From: Limnomonas spitsbergensis
Taxonomy: Eukaryota; Chlorophyta; Chlorophyceae; Chlamydomonadales
Assembly: GCA_037349105.1 (NCBI GenBank)
Contig: JAYJMM010000102.1
Location: forward strand, 3,534,001-3,598,000
Reading direction: 5' to 3'
Length of the DNA: 64,000 nt
Positions 1 to 12,504 of this stretch are shown here, piece by piece (position 1 is the first letter of the stretch; each line of letters starts with the position of its first letter). The translations under genes and the position numbers were made by a program. The notes under the pieces were generated by a model. The model was given only the letters and a program-made list of their open reading frames with translations. It was not told where the DNA came from and did no database searches.

Positions 1-480
1 GCTATAAGCCATTACCCTTGCACCCATTGGTGCTCAAGGGTGATGTGTCCCTCGAGGGAGATCCACGACACTGCAGCAAAACACGCCTTCTGCGCCAAAA
101 GACCTGACCGGCACAACATCAAGGCAGGGCAAGCAACGCTGGCGCAACAAGAACAACAGGCCACTCATTAGATCCTATATGTGAGGTCCTGATGCTCGCT
201 GAAGGGTGTCCTTGGCTCTCATCCTCAAGGCCTTGCCCCCCCTCCCCCTCATCCCACCACACCCGCCCCAAAACAGTGCCCCCCTCCCCCTCCCCCACAC
301 ACCGCCATGGTCAGGGCGTCCAGCCAGTCCACTCGCGGCATGTCTCCTCGGTTGAAGATGCGCACGAGGTGCTCCAGCCTACCCAGCCGCCCTTGATCCG
401 CAAGCTGTGACTGTAAACAGAGGTGCGAGGGAGTACAGACCTTCATTACTTCACCGGAGCAACAAACCACAAAACAGCCT
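1..480. other. no recognisable feature
   Basis: I see no gene here. The stretch is low in structure apart from a C-rich segment near 236-300. Short open frames exist on both strands but show no family signature and no splice context. Confidence 0.5.
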
Positions 481-491
481 ATACAAACGGG

Positions 492-632
492 CCAGCTATA
501 GGCTGGGGCACCAGGGGAAGGGCAGGAACAGAAGGGGGAGGAGCAGGAGAAGCAGGTGGGGGAGGCAGAAGGACAAGGAGCCGCAGGGCAGCAGGGGGCG
601 GGTGGAGGGGTCCAAGCAAGCGGGCAACACTC
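492..632 (+). repeat. dispersed repeat, copy 1
   Basis: A block of about 140 bp (GGCTGGGGCA...AAGCGGG, purine-rich) is repeated with only a few substitutions at 17692-17825, inside an intron of the CofD-like gene. Both copies are in the same orientation. The match starts at CCAGCT.TAGGCTGGGGCA and runs through GGCAGCAGGGGGCGGGTGGA. Nothing in it suggests coding. It may be part of a larger mobile sequence whose ends I cannot see. Confidence 0.75.
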
Positions 633-819
633 CTCAATACAGCCTGTACAAACGGGCCAGCTGATTGTGCCCAGCAGGGTTTGGGCTTATGAATCCACTG
701 TAAGCTTAATCCCCTACCGTGGAATTGACCCACCTATGGTCTCCAGTCGATGCAACCATTTTGAACCAACCATTTTGATGGATTTACATCCACCCCCCTG
801 TGTCCACCCCTCAAGGCTT

Positions 820-1260
820 CAACTGTATGTAACCGCTAACATGAGTGTAACCCCTCAAACATCAGTCATGCACCGACCCTTGCATGCCCTGTCTATAGGC
901 TGTAAAACCTCTACCAATTGTTCAATCCTGTCGATTGAAAGCCCTTCATTTATCTACTGATCATGCCCTGCGCATTGGCAGCAACCCCTCCACTGAGTTT
1001 GTAAACCCTTATCGCTGTAACCTCTCAACATGTTGTTTAAGGTTGACGGGATGTAACCCCTCTATATGTTGATAACGCCTGCTGGCTGTAACCCCTTCAT
1101 AACTTACACCCCCTATTGAAACTGCCCCCCCCCCCCCCCCTCTGCTGCTTGTAAACCCTAATCTCCCGGGTGTCACCCCTTTGGGCCGCAAACCCACTCA
1201 TCTTGCCACCCGTCTGAACCCCTCTCTTGGCAGCATACCCGCAGCACACCCCATGGGCTA
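820..1260 (+). repeat. degenerate TGTAACCCC-type repeats
   Basis: The core TGTAACCCCT or GTAAACCC recurs about every 30-40 bp (near 848, 1013, 1051, 1089, 1151), separated by unrelated sequence. It looks like a decayed minisatellite. The core resembles plant or algal telomere-type CCCTAAA sequence only loosely. A long poly-C run sits at about 1125-1140. Confidence 0.45.
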
Positions 1261-3540
1261 TCTGGCCTATCTCGTCCCTATTATTCAAACTTAAACCGTA
1301 CACCCCAGTACCCCGCAGTCCACCACTCCACGTTCCCAAGCATGATCCATAAACGCCCTAAGCCAGCTCTCTGCACCTTTCCAGGTGTAGCGCTGGGGCT
1401 TGCCACACATGGCCCCGCTCCGGCCCACACATGCAGCCTGTGGGGTCCAGCTTTGAGCCGCCCCTTCTTATTGAAGAGGGGCAGCGTGGTGCCGGCAGTC
1501 ACAGCGGGTGGGCAGCCCTCAGCCACCTCTACCAGAGTGAGGGACAGGAGCGCGTCGTGGGGGAGATCGCGATACTGCAAGAGAGGGGTGGCAGCAGTCC
1601 ATGATGACTTGGGATTCGAATGAGGTTTAAATCGATGAATTGAAGCGATTACCAAAATCGCAGCTCTATAAGTTGATCCTGAAATGTGTTATGCACTAAC
1701 TGACATACTGTCAATGCGGCAGTTGAGGGCCGGTTTGCGGGGTTCAGAGCTCAACCTAACCCCTACATTTTGAGCATGCTACATAAGCAAATAAAAGACA
1801 TTAGGGGGGGGCTGTTCATGGGGAGGGCCATGATGCGATGCACGCAACGAGCTCTCCATCAAAAGATGAAAAGAATGACGGAATCCCCGTGCAAGCTCCC
1901 ACAGGGCCCAGAGGCAAAGAGATCCATGAAGACAAAAATCCATGCTCATTTATGGAAAACATGAAGGAGTGACGCAATGCCTTTAATTCCGGAGATGGCT
2001 ACGTGTCCAACATGCGCAAGGCTCCAGGATCGGCCGGCTCTAGAAGTGCAGTTGCATTTAATGCCGGCACTGCTGTGGCCATGTTTGCAATGATGCAGCC
2101 ATCATGCTGGCCTGTGCAGCCATACGGATGACCAATTGACCAGGCACAAATTGCTTGAGAGCTTTCAAGCCTGTTGTGCCGCCCTGATGGTGCTCGGATC
2201 TTGAATTAACAAGCGCTTTCAGGCCTGCAGCACCACCCTACTGCTGCTAGGATCAGGCTTCTTTAATAATCGAGGCCCATCCATTAAAGCGAGCACCAAA
2301 GCATTGCCTCCATAGCGTGCATGATCCAGTCTCGCCATGCCATGCCATACACACATGCCATGCGAAGGCCCATGGTGCCAGTTGAGTTTGTACCTTGATG
2401 CAGAAGGTGAGGAGCTCCCCCCATGCGCAACCGGATGTTGAGCAGTTAGCATACGTTGTTTGGGTTTCAAGCGTGAGGTGGTCACCGCCAGATGTCAGCT
2501 GCGCAATGACTTGGGCAGCTGCTGCATGGGGTGTCACGGGCTGGGAGGTTGACGGATCCGAGGAAGCCGCTGGGCCCTTATACAGGGGGAGCAATCCTTG
2601 AAGATGGGATATTCGAACCTTGACCTGCAAGAAAGAGAGCCAATCGAGGTCGTCACGGTTCCACGCGGGCCATTGGTCGCGGGGGTCCGGTCTGGCGATG
2701 GATGATATCTACCTGCAAGTTGATGTCGCAGCTCAAATAAAAGTTGAAGCTAGGTTTGCCTCCTTTGTTCGACATCAGCGTGTGTGAAGACGCATTCACT
2801 CTGCTGGTCGCTGCATGCGCTGCACGTTTCTCCCCGTCAGGCGGGCCAAGCGAGGCTTTGGGCTTTCCAAGGAGAAACTAACGGTTCCGTACAGGGCTTT
2901 GCGTTTGAACACTTACTCAAGGACGCACTGCCATCACACTGATAGATCGAGTTCCAGGAATGAGGACTCAGAACCCTGAAAAAGCTGGAACCCCAGTCCT
3001 GAATCCATCCCTATTTCCCAGGGGGATCCCCCTGCTATTTCCGGGGGGGGGATCCCCATGATTTGCCCCCCCCCCCCAAAATCTTTTTCCTCTACTTTGT
3101 TTTATAACAATGGGTAGCCGAACGTTGAGCAGCCGTTCTCCCTACTGCTCCATCTGGAGAGCCAGATCCCAGGCAGACAAACCGAAGGAAGTAAAAACTG
3201 CTTCAGCTCAGGGCAAGTCAATCTCAAAGGCGGGAGAGGGAGAGAAATAAACCGAAAGCAAGGGCAATCTCTAAAATTCTGAAAGAGCTAGAGAGAGAGC
3301 ACCCCAATCAAGCAAAGCCAACAAAACAAGTCTGCCACTCCAACATGCAGCGTCAGTCAAGGCAGAGACCAAAAGCTTTGATGACCCAAAGAAGCTACCA
3401 AGCTGAAGTGTCAAGCGCGTCTTGAAGTTGCACCGGAACCTGGACAAGGACTACAACAACAAAGGACACTGCCCTAAAGACAAAATCAGAGCCGGCTAAG
3501 AGCAACACAAATTATGTGCCGTCACCATCCCAACTCCCAA
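1261..3540. other. no recognisable gene
   Basis: No family signature or convincing exon is visible. The visible structure is limited to G and C runs around 3000-3080, where GGGGATCCCC occurs twice and could form a small hairpin. Short open frames here look like chance. Confidence 0.45.
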
Positions 3541-3548
3541 GTCACCCC

Positions 3549-3780
3549 ATGCGGCAAGTCAATGACGTTACACCACTGGGCCATGCTGCAAAGCTCGGCC
3601 GCGTCGGTATCCAACAGCAAGTTTGGAAACAAAAGATAGAGAGGAAAGAGACCACCTCAAAAACAAAACAAAAAGTCCTACCGTAATCCCCAATCCAACT
3701 ACCGGAAGCTAAAGACGTCTGGGCCATGCTCAAAAGACTCGGCCGCACGGGCGTCCCACTGTCAGAAAGGGGGAAAAGGA
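3549..3780 (-). repeat. two partial module B boxes (minus orientation)
   Basis: Read on the minus strand, CGGCCGAG followed by GGCCCA(G)..GGTGTAACG appears at about 3562-3605, and a second diverged box (CGGCCGAG, GGCCCAGACG) at about 3718-3760. The same paired boxes occur at 4139-4193, 12227-12275, 43742-43795 (minus) and 49578-49624, so these are members of the dispersed module B family. A/G-rich sequence upstream corresponds to its T-rich tract. Confidence 0.55.
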
Positions 3781-3848
3781 AAAATGAAAAACATGAAACA
3801 GGCGGCAAGTAATGCTACCCGCTAACTATCTCCTCGGACACTTATGAA

Positions 3849-4035
3849 GGGGTGGGAAGGGGTACCTTCTGCCAGCCAGACGACACAGAGGCCAGAGACA
3901 CAAGCAACCTTCACAATCTGCCTTCATCAGCTTTCTGGTCTTGCAGCAAAGACCAGAAATGCAACAGCCCGGTGGGAGGCACAACCGCACAATGCACAAA
4001 ATCAGCTTACTTGCTCATCCACCGATGTGAAAGAA
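3849..4035 (+). repeat. dispersed module A, copy 1
   Basis: This stretch, from GGGTGGGAAGGGGTACCTTC to CTTGCTCATCCACCGATGTG, matches the minus strand of 34175-34310 in blocks: ACCTTCTGCCA, ACAGAGGCCAGAGACACA, CCCGGTGG.AGGCACA and ATCCA(C/T)CG. Copy 1 carries roughly 50 bp extra in the middle. Here module A is followed within 40 bp by module B, so the two may belong to one longer mobile sequence. Confidence 0.6.
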
Positions 4036-4070
4036 CTCAGGTGTCGGACTTGCTTGCATGGTCTTCTCTG

Positions 4071-4193
4071 CCTTCCCGGCCTCTCCTTTTGTTCCTTTCT
4101 CCTTTCTTCCTTTTAGTTTCTTCTTTTCTCCCTTCTGAACAGTTTGGCGCCCACGCGGCCGAGCTTTAACGGGCCCATAGGTGTAACGTTATT
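4071..4193 (+). repeat. dispersed module B (T-rich tail plus GCGCCCACGCGGCCGAG box)
   Basis: The order is CTTCCCGGCCTCTCC, a T/C-rich tract with TTTAGTTTCTTCTTTTCTCC, then GGCGCCCACGCGGCCGAGC, then GGGCCCATAGGTGTAACG. The same order is found at 12148-12275 and, inside the palindrome, at 49460-49624 and its mirror. A partial copy ends at about 29275. At three loci this module lies directly after an ORF end (module C), so it looks like the 3' untranslated tail of a mobile or retrocopied sequence. Confidence 0.7.
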
Positions 4194-6128
4194 GACCGAT
4201 GTGAAAGAAAGAGGAGGGGGAAACTGTGATAAGAAACTGGGAGCAGTAAACCTATCTTCCTCTCTTAGTGTCTCAAATTGTTCGACTGCTCCCCAGTTGG
4301 GGTCCCAAGGTACCATGTTTGCCCCCCCCATGCGCTCAACATTCATGTACCGGTAACTTAACTGCCTTGTTTCCAGATGGCGGCGGCCCAGGGGAGCGGC
4401 TAGACCGAGGTGGGGAGCGGCAACAAGCAAGGCAAACGTCTACGCACGGAAAGGCCGCATGGTCCGCGGAGCGACCGCTCGCCCCATGGTGTTGCATATG
4501 GTGGCGGCGGCGGGGGGGTCGAGAGAAGCGGGGTAGCGGCGGCAGACGTGGACATTTATGTGGGAGCTCCTTCATGTCACAGACGAAGGATGATGCTCCC
4601 ATTAGGTGGCTGGTTGTCTAGTGGTTAGAGTCGCGGAACGTGGATGTGTGGATGGTACGGTACCTGCTGTTGACGCAGATGGGCCATACGGATGGAAGCA
4701 TGTCAGCGGGCTGCCTGACCTAGGACGAGTGTTCGAGGAGGACGGTCTGCAATTCCATCATAATGTCTGAGGGCACCTTCTAGGGGGATGGGGGTGGGTG
4801 GGCTTACCCCCCATCATCAAAGAAATGTTTAGTGAACCACTGTGGTTGATTCTCCCTGCCTCCGGAACCAAGTCAAACCTTTATTTATCATCTTTATCAG
4901 TCAAAGTAATATATTTTAATGGGGAGAGGGGTCAATTCCGATCAGCTCAGCCGTGTGCTTCTAATGGAGTTGCTAAAATGTAGTTGATTCACAAAGGCCA
5001 ATGGTGAAACAAATAAATCACGTTGCTAATACAATTGCTATTGCTACCACTTGCCAGCTACTTATCCTCGCTAAAGACCATGAGGTTTCAACACCGAGAG
5101 GACTCACGGATCTCACTCGCATCTAACTACAGCTGATTGATACGCTCCTTAAGGAGCTTGATATTCTGCCTCTTGGGGAGCTCCTTGCCCCCCCCCCCCT
5201 CAAACTCCTCAGTGCTGATGGCATATCTGGCCACATATGCCTCCTTCAGGTCATGACTAGGGTGGGCTGACTGAAAGTGATCTAGGAAGTGATAGCTCTA
5301 CACATCAGGGCGGATGGTACCCGCGATGCGCATGCTTATGGTGCAATCCATTAGTCTATTGGTGCAAGGATTGGCGACAGAACCTCGTTAGCTGCATATT
5401 ACATCATGTAGTCCAGGTGGCAGCCTGAGAGGGACGTGACTGCTAGCGTGCTAGTGTTCGAGCCTCTGCCCATGTCCGCGTTGCATAGGCATAATGCCTT
5501 GTCTATACACAACGCCACAGAAGCCGCATGCATGCCTCAGCACTATTTGGCTCCAAGTTGCAAGTTGCGCCACATTGGTGCAACAAGACGTGCGCTCCAT
5601 CCGACGTGCAATCGCAAACCTGATATCTTGACCACTGGGCATCTTCCCACAGCCATGCACCTTTTACACTGTTTGCGCGTCCCCAGCTAATGATGGCCCA
5701 TGCCCTCACTTGCGAAGTTTTTAGTTTTTTACAGTCCATGAGAGCATCACATTTGATGCATGCGAGATGTGCCCGTAAACCGGTACAAGCACTTGTTGAC
5801 CAAAGGGTCATGACAAATTGGCTAGGGCTTGGAATCACCGCCTCTGTACTACGGGAACTCAGCTGACTTGCTAAATTTGCGACAAATGGCTGGCCAGCAG
5901 GAGGTACGTAGCCGGGGCACGAGAAAGCTCTCACAACACATCATGGGTCGCTTGTGTTGCTGCATCCGCCGGGGATGGGATTCGCAGTGGGCTCTTGGGT
6001 GTTGTTTTAGCAGCAGCTAATGGTCATGCAAGAGCACTGGTGTTGACAGCAACAACAGCAACAACCTTAGCAACAGCAGGTGCGCAATGCGCCAGAGTAT
6101 CAGGAATGTGAGAAGAGAATAACGAATC
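4194..6128. other. no recognisable gene
   Basis: No gene is supported. At 4613-4635 the string GTCTAGTGGTTAGAG resembles a tRNA A box, and GTTCGAGGAGG near 4733 resembles a B box, but the spacing of about 110 bp is too long for a normal tRNA gene. The rest is unstructured. Confidence 0.4.
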
Positions 6129-6461
6129 ATGAGTTCCGAGTCTCCTTTGCCAGCCTCTCAGACCCTTTCTGACACGTTGCCCCATATTGGTGATTCCTAT
6201 GCTTTGTCCGGAGGTGGGGGACGGATTTCGTTAGAATCTACGAGGGCTGAGGCTGCTCGCGTGATAGAATCGCGTTTGACAGGGTATCAAATCAGTTCGA
6301 CACGTCAGCCGACGTCAGCTTCTGGGGGCCTTCCTGGCCACGCAAAACGTGTGGTGCTCTGGGGCACGGCCTCCGATACGGCACCTTTCACTGTCAAAGT
6401 TGAGTTTCGCGCTCCGGCCCCAGGACTGACATCACTTTCACCGACACCTGCGCAAAAATGA
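6129..6461 (+). CDS. hypothetical 110-residue ORF
   Basis: An uninterrupted frame runs from ATG at 6129 to TGA. It is Ser/Thr/Ala/Pro-rich with no recognised domain. It was chosen over the overlapping minus-strand frame (6305-7087) because it begins with a good ATG and has an ordinary, non-repetitive composition. Neither strand shows a family signature, so this may be chance or the N-terminal part of a decayed element. Confidence 0.22.
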   Translation: MSSESPLPASQTLSDTLPHIGDSYALSGGGGRISLESTRAEAARVIESRLTGYQISSTRQPTSASGGLPGHAKRVVLWGTASDTAPFTVKVEFRAPAPGLTSLSPTPAQK

Positions 6462-6542
6462 CCGCTTTCGATCGCAATCGCTGTCGCGGCGGATGGCGCG
6501 CGCATTGCACCTTTCTTCATTCCCATTTTTATAAACTGGGTG

Positions 6543-6617
6543 GTTTCGGTGCCGCGCACTCGCTGAATGCGTGGTTGGTTTCGGTGCCGCGCACTCGGTG
6601 CCGCGCACTCGCTGAAA
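6543..6617 (+). repeat. short tandem repeat GGTTTCGGTGCCGCGCACTC
   Basis: GGTTTCGGTGCCGCGCACTC occurs at about 6542 and 6578, followed by a third partial unit (CGGTGCCGCGCACTCGCTGA) overlapping the second. The unit is about 36 bp in the first pair. Confidence 0.7.
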
Positions 6618-6619
6618 AC

Positions 6620-9600
6620 CCCGCCCCGGAACCAAAACTTCGATCTTTGGCTCCGTTTCTTGGTGGAGAGTCTTCTATTGAACCCCTTTAGAGATCCCTC
6701 GAAAAATATGTGAATTTGGACAAGGTCGATTTTGTCTCTGAAACGCACTACCTTGGTTTTGATAAGTGCCATGCGTGTTCGCAAGCGAAAATATGTTCGT
6801 CTTTCATACTCCATTCTCCTAGATGATCCTTTGTGCAATGTTGAAAACTGACAAAAAATCGAATCGATTTCCAACTCTGAATCTCGGCTCCGAATTCTCG
6901 CAAGACAGCCTCGTTCGGAGAGTTCGAGGGCTCCGTTCGGAGCTGACGGGACGCGACTGCCGCCGTGATGAGTTGGCAGACAAAGAAAGGCGGTATCAGC
7001 ACGAATGTGATATAGTGGTGCATGGCCCAAAACACATATCATGCATGTCACATACCGGTACATCTCATGGTGTCTAGATAGCTCCAAACCGAGTCATGCC
7101 TTGCTCGCTCGAATTCGTTCCTGCCAGTGAACGTTGCCTGAGAACTGCATGCCAACCTGTTGCATACCGTATTGACTTGTGGCCTTGAGTGATGACTGGG
7201 CGAGGGGAAAGTATTGCACTGACATTTGCACATGCCATCATGATGCATGTTTGTACACATGCATGTGGCCGCCAAACAGCCTATGCCCACGGACGCGCCT
7301 CATGACGGCAAATTGCTCGTTGCATCCGTCTCCGACTGAGCCTCACATCCGACCTCTTTGAAGCATCACTTTGGTTTTCATTTGAATGCCATGCATGTTT
7401 CGATTTCAGCCGTGGGGTTTTCACTTATTTCAACTGTATAGGAAAGAAGCCCATGTTGTAGCTCCCTGCTTATTTTAGTTCTCGTCATCTACAATACAGC
7501 TTCTGCAAGCTACCGGTAATCAAGCTCCTCGGCCAGGGTGGCGGCCTGGTGCAGGCAGCCCTGTTGTTTGGGTCACACGATGTATACTATGTCCTCAATA
7601 TTTGATCCCCATCGGCCCAGACAGATAGATTCGTGAAGGTGACTACCGTATTGGGTTTTTCGGGGGGGACGCCATGCAACAAACTTGGATATTTTATCTC
7701 CTCCTTTGCATGCTCATGCGAAGGGGAGCTTGCCTCATTGTGTGACAGCCAAGGCAGCAAGACAGGCCTGCTGGGCAGCTGGCATATAAGCCGAATATAA
7801 CCAAGGTGGGCCGGAGGGGGGGATGGGGCGACATTGATGGGGCGACATTGTTGCGTTGTATTGCTGAAGGCATGGCAGGCTGTGTGTTGGAAGCCCATTT
7901 TGTCATTAGGCCTTGCAAAGCATTATCTTTCCTTTACTCCCTTCGGCTCCTTTACCTATCCATTACAATGCTTTACCCACTCCCTTCAGCTGTATGTTGT
8001 ACCCATACTAGGGCCATAGGTCCCATACCTTACCATATCTTTACTCTTAAGCTTTAAGCTATGCATTTTTCCGTTCAATGTCTTAACTCCCATCTTATGC
8101 ACATTTTCTATTTAATTTTTCACGTCAATTGCAGTGCTACACCACATTCCCCGAACTCACTATGTTCTGCTCTCTTCTTCCACCCTCATCACAAGACCCC
8201 ATACCGTGTATACTTCTGATGTTGCATCATGCCCCAACAGCCCCAACCCGCCGAAATCCTCTGAATGTGTTACGCAACGCTGAGCCATGAAGGCCTAAGT
8301 CTAGCCTGGCTTAAGTCGACAAAGGTTCAGGTTTCAGCCCCAAACCCAAACACTGGACGTTGAACCCTGACATGAGCTCAAATGGACCAATCTCTAGGGA
8401 TATGTCTTAACCCTGAACAGTGAACTCTAAAATTGTCTTGGCAGACACTACCTTTTTGCCCCCCCCCCCCCCCCCTGTCGTGCACCTGCCACCTACCTTA
8501 CTCCGCACCATGCATCGACGGCTCTAGAGGACAACAGTTAGTTTGGCTTCTGTATGGTTCCTTCTGTGTCAGGGATTGGTGCGTTGGTCCCAGATGCGCC
8601 TCGGCATCATCAGTTTGACAATATACCAGAGACAATGGTTTATAGAGAGCTCCAGGCGCCAAGGTGGTGCACATGGACAGAGGACGGCTTTATGTCCCCT
8701 TGGAGGAGGAAACTTCGCGGGCTAAAAGGCTGCAACACCGGCGAGAGTAGCGGCGGTGTCCTCGAGGCCTTCAGCAAGCACCGCATTTCCTTGGGCAGCA
8801 GTATGGTATTCTCTCTGCCTTAGGCGGCGTGCTGCTGCGCGGAAGGGACAGAAGCTAGGCCCTCGCATTGTATACCAGCCGCCATCATGTATCCATAAGG
8901 GTTGCACTGGGGATGGGTGGCAGTGACGGGGTTACTAATGGCAGGGTTCACTGTCTGTACCGACGGGGTCACATTTGGAGCGGGTCTCTACCAGGCTTTT
9001 GGGCTTAATTGAAGAGGAGCCAGCCTAAAACCTTTTAAGTTATTATTGCTTTTCTGCCATCGGCCTTGTACTCACTAGTGTTGCTAGCAAGCTGTTGGAG
9101 GTAGACATGCAGCACGACCCTGTGACTATTGTGCACATGCATGGCACACCATACTGTGTGCACGGGCATGCTCATAACCGGGGGGGGGGGGAGGGGCGGG
9201 CGGGGCTCTTATAAAATCTGAACATAACTTAATTACAGTGCCACAGAAGCATCACCAAGACACCAACTCCCTTCAATATTCGTCAACATGCAGAGTTTGT
9301 GAAGCCTGTGCGGCTCTTAAAACACGTTGAGTAGGGCAAACAAATACGGTTGGGTAACGGTCGGGCCACATGACACTCTAGAGCAAGCAAAGTATATATA
9401 TATACAGTTGTGTGGTTACTGGCAAATATAGCCAAGATATCCCTCCCCGAGCTATGTTGTTGATGCAGTCCCTCCACTGCCTCACCCGGGCACACTTGGC
9501 TGTTATTCAGCACATGCACTCCTCGAGTTTCACCTCCCACCCTTGCCTGCCTGCATTGCATCAATCGCATCTGCCTGTCTCATCAGCAGGGCATGTGCGA

Positions 9601-12140
9601 AGAGCGTGGATCTGATCCCTTGTTGATCTCACTGCCATACAGGCGCGGCTCAGACCCGACCGCCCACCGGCTCAGACCTGCCCGCCTCATACAATGCATG
9701 CGCCAGCCTGTCGCTTCACCGGACACGCCCTTCTGCACGCGCTACTCAAGGCCTTGCAATTGGGTGACCTCAAGCTTTTGCGGCCCTATTACTTCACTAC
9801 ACCTCCGGCATAGGTGAGAAACAGAGTGTTGGGCCAAGGGTGCAGGGTAGAGACAGATCAATAAGATCATAGGGGGCAAAAGGGGAGATGGGAGGCTTAG
9901 GCGGAGGAAAGGCATACTGTGGGCTCCGTGCCACTGCAATATTTGTTATTTTGCAGATTTGTCAGGGAATTGAAGTCACTCCCTATGGAAATGCCGTACT
10001 GCAAACTGTAGACTCAGTAACAGTCTCACAGCATCCTCGCCATATTATTGGGTAGGCCATGTATAATGTATCAGGCCACAGTGCTAGGCCGCCGCCACAT
10101 GTTAAAGGCGCTCTTGTGTTCGGCACTACTTAACAATGTAGTTTTTGTCATAGTGTCTCCGTACCCAACCAAAAGCCCCTGTGGGCAGGGTCAGGCACTG
10201 TGACCATGAACATAATTAATTAAGTTCCAGCTTGGATACAGGACTTTTGCACGAGATTTCACAGTTTGGTTACAAGACGGAAGGAGGTGCCATCCCGCCA
10301 TCCAATATAAAGAATCAGAACACCCTATCCCTTTGTTCATTTGCGCTCACTTGCTTGGGGAAACAGCCACAATGTTTCCTGCTGCATGTTTTCCATTCTA
10401 TTTTTTTTGCATATTCCTGCGTCATTGCCATTGGTGGGCCTGCCTTTCTGTGCTATAGAAGACGTCCCTGATGACTGGCGCTACGACTCACCCTGTATGG
10501 GTGGATCAGGTGTAATACAGCTGCATCAAGGCTTGTGTCCAGCGTTGCCTGGTGCAGCAAGCCCTGTTGCTCAAGCTCCGGCCTACAGCCGTCAAGACGT
10601 AATCTCCCAAAGACTGTTGCCCAGGGTCTTGCCAAGCGCGGTCCGGTATGCACTAAATTAAATACTGGGCTCAAGACTGTGATAAGTATAGAACTGGCGA
10701 ATTGGGCATTAGATACCGGTAGAAGATTAAGGATTTTATTAATTTGTTGCTGTTTAAGCACATTATATTAGTGCTTGGCCTTTCATGTTCAATCTCCACC
10801 CCAGGCTGCAATTCTAAGGTTGGCACTTGTTGGAGTTCATTGCTTGAGGGTATGTCCGGCTCAAACCAACTATCTCAGCAACTAGTGGACTGCGTGGATG
10901 AGATGTATCAAGGAGGGGGCACACTTTCAGAGAGTAGTGGTTTCTAGGCTGGCATTCTGCGGCGGGTGTGCTTCCGTAACAAGCTATTTTAAAGACTTTG
11001 CAGGGGGGGATGTAACCCCGCTGAAGCCCGAACCCCACCCCACAGCCTGCACATGACAGCTTATGCAGTAGGGGAGGGCCAGCGCACTATAAGGGGGCTT
11101 TGATCATCTGAAATGGTGAAATGTGTAGGTGAAGCCTAGCCCTTGCACAATTCGTAAAATCCTCCCGAGAAGGGTAGCTTAACAAATAAAGGTTTTATGA
11201 GCGGCTCGCTTGCTCCAAAGTCGTGAGCACGTTGTTTTCATGTAGCATACTTCCCTTGATGTCTGTACCTTGCCATCCTCCCTGGGGGGAATGATGTAGT
11301 CGGTGATGCAACGCTGGTGGCATCCATACTCTAAGGTTGAGTCAGCTAACCCGCCTCACGTCCTTCTCTCCCCATGCCTAGATCGCCGAGTTCCACGCTC
11401 CTACCCCCCTCACACAGTAGGGTGTCACCGTTCTCAACATACAGGTGGCATGGCTGTACCATAGTCCTGGTTGTGCATGTACCCACAATTAACCTTGGTC
11501 ATTCCCTACCAGCCCCATGCGGCCGAGCGCCAAACAGGACCCAGCGAGTAAGCACAGTTCTAAACTAGTTGGTGAAAGGCAGTTTTTGGGGGGCCCAAGC
11601 ATGTCACTGCAACATGGGACAGCGCTGGGAAGAGCAAAAGAGTTCCATGAGTCCAACCTCTCCATCCCTAGGCTTCATCCAGCTTCACAGTGCACCAATT
11701 GAGGAATGTTTCTTATCGGTACATGATATCTGGCGTGGCACTGGAATTGATTTGCACATTTTGATGCAGGTATTATAAAACCATTTTTTTCACCAGGAAG
11801 CATAACACAACACTCCCCCCCAAGATGTAGTTTGACATCTACATTGCAAGAATTAAAATATTGCAGTATTCTCGTGGACAGGTCATCCTGACCAAGCCAT
11901 GATTTCGAGGAGTGCAATAGTGCATCGCAGCTTTCCTAATTCAAGCATTATATTCTCTATAACTTTGAAAGAAGAAAAAACATCGATGCCCCTGCCAAGC
12001 ACAGTATGTACAGTGGCGCAGTCCCAAGTTCACAGCGAACGCCTGGCATGTGAGACAGGGCAGTCTCAATCAGTCAGAACGTTGCCTCAGATGCGTCACT
12101 CCCGTCCCAAACGCCGGCAGCAGCAGCAGCAACACATTGT
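6620..12140. other. long stretch with no recognisable gene
   Basis: I find no convincing exon, RNA gene or mobile element. Homopolymer runs occur at 8458-8476 (C) and 9180-9191 (G), and a TA run at about 9391-9402. Open frames are short and lack family signatures. Confidence 0.4.
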
Positions 12141-12142
12141 TT

Positions 12143-12275
12143 GCCTTCCCGGCCTCTCCTCTTGCTCCTCTTTTTTGTTTTCTCTTCCTTTGAGTTTCTT
12201 CTTTTCTCCCATCGGAACAGTTGGGCGCCCACGCGGCCGAGCCTTCTTGTGCATGGCCCAGAGGTGTAAAGTCAT
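12143..12275 (+). repeat. dispersed module B, copy near 12.2 kb
   Basis: It has the same order as at 4071: TTCCCGGCCTCTCC, T-rich tract with GAGTTTCTTCTTTTCTCCC, GGGCGCCCACGCGGCCGAGC, then GGCCCAGAGGTGTAAAGTCA. A short CAG run precedes it. It lies about 230 bp beyond the stop codon of the CofD-like gene, on the opposite strand. Confidence 0.7.
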
Positions 12276-12504
12276 TGGCCTGTCGGTAGACTGACCTACC
12301 AAGGGAGAATACCAGTGAAGGTAGCATCTCAGTCTGACGCCCCCCCCCCCCCCCCTACGCACACACACGCTGCAAATTATACGTTCACAGTCCGTGCATG
12401 GTCATACACCATTTGCAGTCAAGGCAATTTGTCAGCCTGCAAACCAGCAGAGCCTCAGCAGCCTCCCATCCCCCCCCCCCATTGCCCCCCCGGCGCCAGC
12501 ATAT

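Noticed and set aside
4605..4745. tRNA gene suggested by GTCTAGTGGTTAGAG
   Set aside because: The B-box-like sequence is about 110 bp away and no cloverleaf can be drawn.
6305..7087. 260-codon minus-strand frame
   Set aside because: It covers a short tandem repeat and overlaps a better-starting plus-strand frame, and no domain or splice context supports it.
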